A DNA stretch of 32,764 nt from CAMYLR01 sp039590215 (GTDB lineage Bacteria > Gemmatimonadota > Gemmatimonadetes > JACCXV01 > JAHWKZ01): contig JBDHFX010000005.1 of assembly GCA_039590215.1 (NCBI GenBank), positions 1 through 32,764 of the forward strand, written 5' to 3'. The position numbers and the translations under genes were made by a program. A model generated the notes under the pieces. The model did no database searches and was not told the DNA's origin. It saw only the letters and a program-made list of their open reading frames with translations. Positions 31,369-32,764 of the stretch are shown here, piece by piece. Each line of letters starts with the position of its first letter. The stretch's first letter is position 1.

Positions 31369-31413
31369 CCGACATCCGACTCGTTTCACTGGCCACGGTC
31401 GTGGATCGAACAA

Positions 31414-31968
31414 ATGACGGAGGTCATTCGCCTGCGCATGGATCCGCTCGATCATCCCCGACTCCCCCAGTTAATCGTCGGCCTCTTGCTTGTGATCGTC
31501 ATAGGCGGAATCGTCGATCTCGTTTTCGACAACCCCGACTCGTGGATCTCGCCACACGTAGGCTTCGAGGTCCTGTTGATCGTCGCCAGCTTGAGTCTTG
31601 CCGTCTACCTCTGGCGGGGCTGGGTACGTGCTTCTCGGATCCTCGCCGAGACCCGTGAGGCGCTCGCAAAGCGCAAGGTCGAACGAGACGCCTGGCATCG
31701 GCGGGCACAAGGCTTCTTGGACGGCTTGGGTGGAGAGATCGACCGCCAGTTTCGAGCTTGGGGCCTGACTCCGTCAGAGAGCCAAGTGGCCCTGTTGTTG
31801 ATAAAAGGACTCAGCCACAAGGAGATCGCGGCGGCAACCAGCCGCGGCGAGCGCACCGCGCGACAGCACGCGGTCGCCGCCTACCGCAAGGCGAACGTGT
31901 CCGGTCGGGCGGAGTTGGCGGCGTTCTTTCTCGAGGACTTGATGTTGCCACCCGACGAGGGCGACTAG
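31414..31968 (+). CDS. Membrane-anchored LuxR-type (GerE HTH) transcriptional regulator
   Basis: A 184-residue protein from ATG 31414 (a second ATG at 31438 is possible; neither has a clear Shine-Dalgarno). Two hydrophobic helices come first (LPQLIVGLLLVIVIGGIVDLV and FEVLLIVASLSLAVYLW), then a charged coiled-coil-like linker (ILAETREALAKRKVERDAWH). A C-terminal GerE helix-turn-helix follows: LTPSESQVALLLIKGLSHKEI, then AAATSRGERTARQHAVAAYRKANV. There is no receiver or autoinducer domain, so any signal must come through the membrane or linker. It ends directly against convergent glmS with no spacer. Control of the divergent DUF2231 gene is likely from context. Confidence 0.83.
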   Translation: MTEVIRLRMDPLDHPRLPQLIVGLLLVIVIGGIVDLVFDNPDSWISPHVGFEVLLIVASLSLAVYLWRGWVRASRILAETREALAKRKVERDAWHRRAQGFLDGLGGEIDRQFRAWGLTPSESQVALLLIKGLSHKEIAAATSRGERTARQHAVAAYRKANVSGRAELAAFFLEDLMLPPDEGD

Positions 31969-32764
31969 CTACTCGACGGTAACGGCCTTTGCCAGGTTGC
32001 GTGGTTTGTCAACGTCACAGCCCCTCAGAACCGCTATGTGGTAGGCCAGCAATTGAAGCGGAACGACGTTTAGGATCGGTGTCAGCATCACGTCGGTCTC
32101 GGGCACTTCGATTACGTGATCGGCGATTCGAGCGACATCGCTGTCGCCCTCGGTCACGACCGCGAGGATTCGCCCTTGGCGCGCGTGCACCTCCTCGAGG
32201 TTCGAAAGCACCTTCGGGTACACACTGTCCCGCGTGGCGATCGCCACGCACGGCATGTTCTCGTCGATCAGCGCGATAGGACCGTGCTTCATCTCCGCCG
32301 CTGGGTATCCCTCGGCATGTATGTACGAGATCTCCTTGAGCTTGAGCGCACCCTCCAGCGCTACCGGAAAGTTGAGCCCGCGACCGAGATAAAGGAAGTT
32401 GACGGCGTCCGCATACTGAATAGCGATCTGCTTGATCTCACTACTCCGCTCAAGCACCTGCTGGACAAGGTCCGGTAGTTCCTCAAGCGCCCGCGCCAAC
32501 TCCCGGCCACGCTCAACCGACAAGTGCTTTCGGCGCCCGATGTAGAGCGTCAGCAGCATTAGCGCCGTCAGCTGGCAAGTGAAAGCCTTGGTCGACGCAA
32601 CACCGATCTCCGGGCCAGCGTGAATGTAGATGCCGCCGTCCGACTCACGCGGAATCATCGAGCCTACCACGTTCACGATCCCCATCGCCTTCGCGCCGCG
32701 GCGCTTGCCCTCCTTGAGTGCCGCCAGCGTATCCGCCGTCTCGCCCGATTGACTGATCGCGAAC
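31969..32764 (-). CDS. glmS: Glutamine--fructose-6-phosphate aminotransferase, C-terminal part (cut by window edge)
   Basis: The frame runs past ATG 32685 to the window edge, so this is the 3' end of a longer gene. The 264 visible residues start FAISQSGETADTLAALKEGK and cover the second half of the sugar isomerase (SIS) region: HAGPEIGVASTKAFTCQL, YLGRGLNFPVALEGALKLKE, EMKHGPIALID and the terminal CDVDKPRNLAKAVTVE. These are GlmS hallmarks. The enzyme makes glucosamine-6-phosphate for peptidoglycan and LPS. The N-terminal glutaminase domain lies outside the window. It is tail-to-tail with the LuxR-type gene. Confidence 0.96.
   Translation of the reverse strand, partial: FAISQSGETADTLAALKEGKRRGAKAMGIVNVVGSMIPRESDGGIYIHAGPEIGVASTKAFTCQLTALMLLTLYIGRRKHLSVERGRELARALEELPDLVQQVLERSSEIKQIAIQYADAVNFLYLGRGLNFPVALEGALKLKEISYIHAEGYPAAEMKHGPIALIDENMPCVAIATRDSVYPKVLSNLEEVHARQGRILAVVTEGDSDVARIADHVIEVPETDVMLTPILNVVPLQLLAYHIAVLRGCDVDKPRNLAKAVTVE

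Noticed and set aside
1..32764. CRISPR arrays, IS elements, prophage, tRNA/rRNA genes, toxin-antitoxin pairs
   Set aside because: No regularly spaced repeats, transposase or integrase motifs, tRNA-like cloverleaf or attachment-site repeats were found on reading both strands.

Overview
The window is GC-rich, gene-dense bacterial chromosome with almost no spacer DNA. Most genes lie on the minus strand and many overlap their neighbour by 4 nt. Envelope genes (SecDF, an Omp85-type barrel, a lipoprotein, exported beta-propellers) indicate a diderm. The combination of a SecD with an acidic periplasmic insert, a metallopeptidase-propeller-Omp85 fusion and a DUF1844 protein looks most like Gemmatimonadota or a relative. 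That assignment is from memory of such genomes and is not proven here. I see no tRNA or rRNA genes, CRISPR array, IS element, prophage or integration site. Nearly everything reads as core chromosome.

Layout by position. 1-3781 (minus): end of a RidA-type deaminase gene (cut by the window edge), formate-THF ligase (fhs), and a PiT phosphate transporter with its DUF47/PhoU-like partner. 3846-12110 (minus): one long run, in transcription order alr, DUF1844, cdd, a microcompartment vertex protein (EutN/CcmL), a lipoprotein, an outer-membrane barrel, secD, secF, tatD. 12172-15438: mazG (+), asnS (-) and a secreted BamB-like propeller (+), in convergent and divergent pairs. 15435-27403 (minus): the classical rpsB-tsf-pyrH-frr-uppS-cdsA-dxr-rseP order, continued by asparaginase (ansA-like), a CMD-like protein, a YbgC thioesterase and a 987-residue peptidase-propeller-barrel protein. 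27622-30734 (minus): dtd, maf, mtnA, rplM, rpsI in transcription order. 30767-31968: a DUF2231 membrane protein diverging from a membrane-tethered LuxR-type regulator. 31969-32764: the C-terminal part of glmS.

Functionally the window covers translation (S2, EF-Ts, L13, S9, RRF, AsnRS, Dtd), isoprenoid, phospholipid and peptidoglycan precursor supply (Dxr, UppS, CdsA, Alr, GlmS), protein export and envelope proteolysis (SecDF, RseP), nucleotide housekeeping (PyrH, Cdd, MazG, Maf) and phosphate import.

No wholly new multi-gene system is evident. The parts least explained by textbook annotation are: the lone EutN/CcmL vertex gene inside a cdd/secDF operon; the peptidase-propeller-Omp85 fusion lying downstream of rseP with a BamB-like gene beside it; the membrane-anchored LuxR protein paired with DUF2231 across a symmetric promoter region; several apparently leaderless genes; exported proteins that all seem to start with Gln after signal cleavage; and structured RNA upstream of rpsB and rplM.
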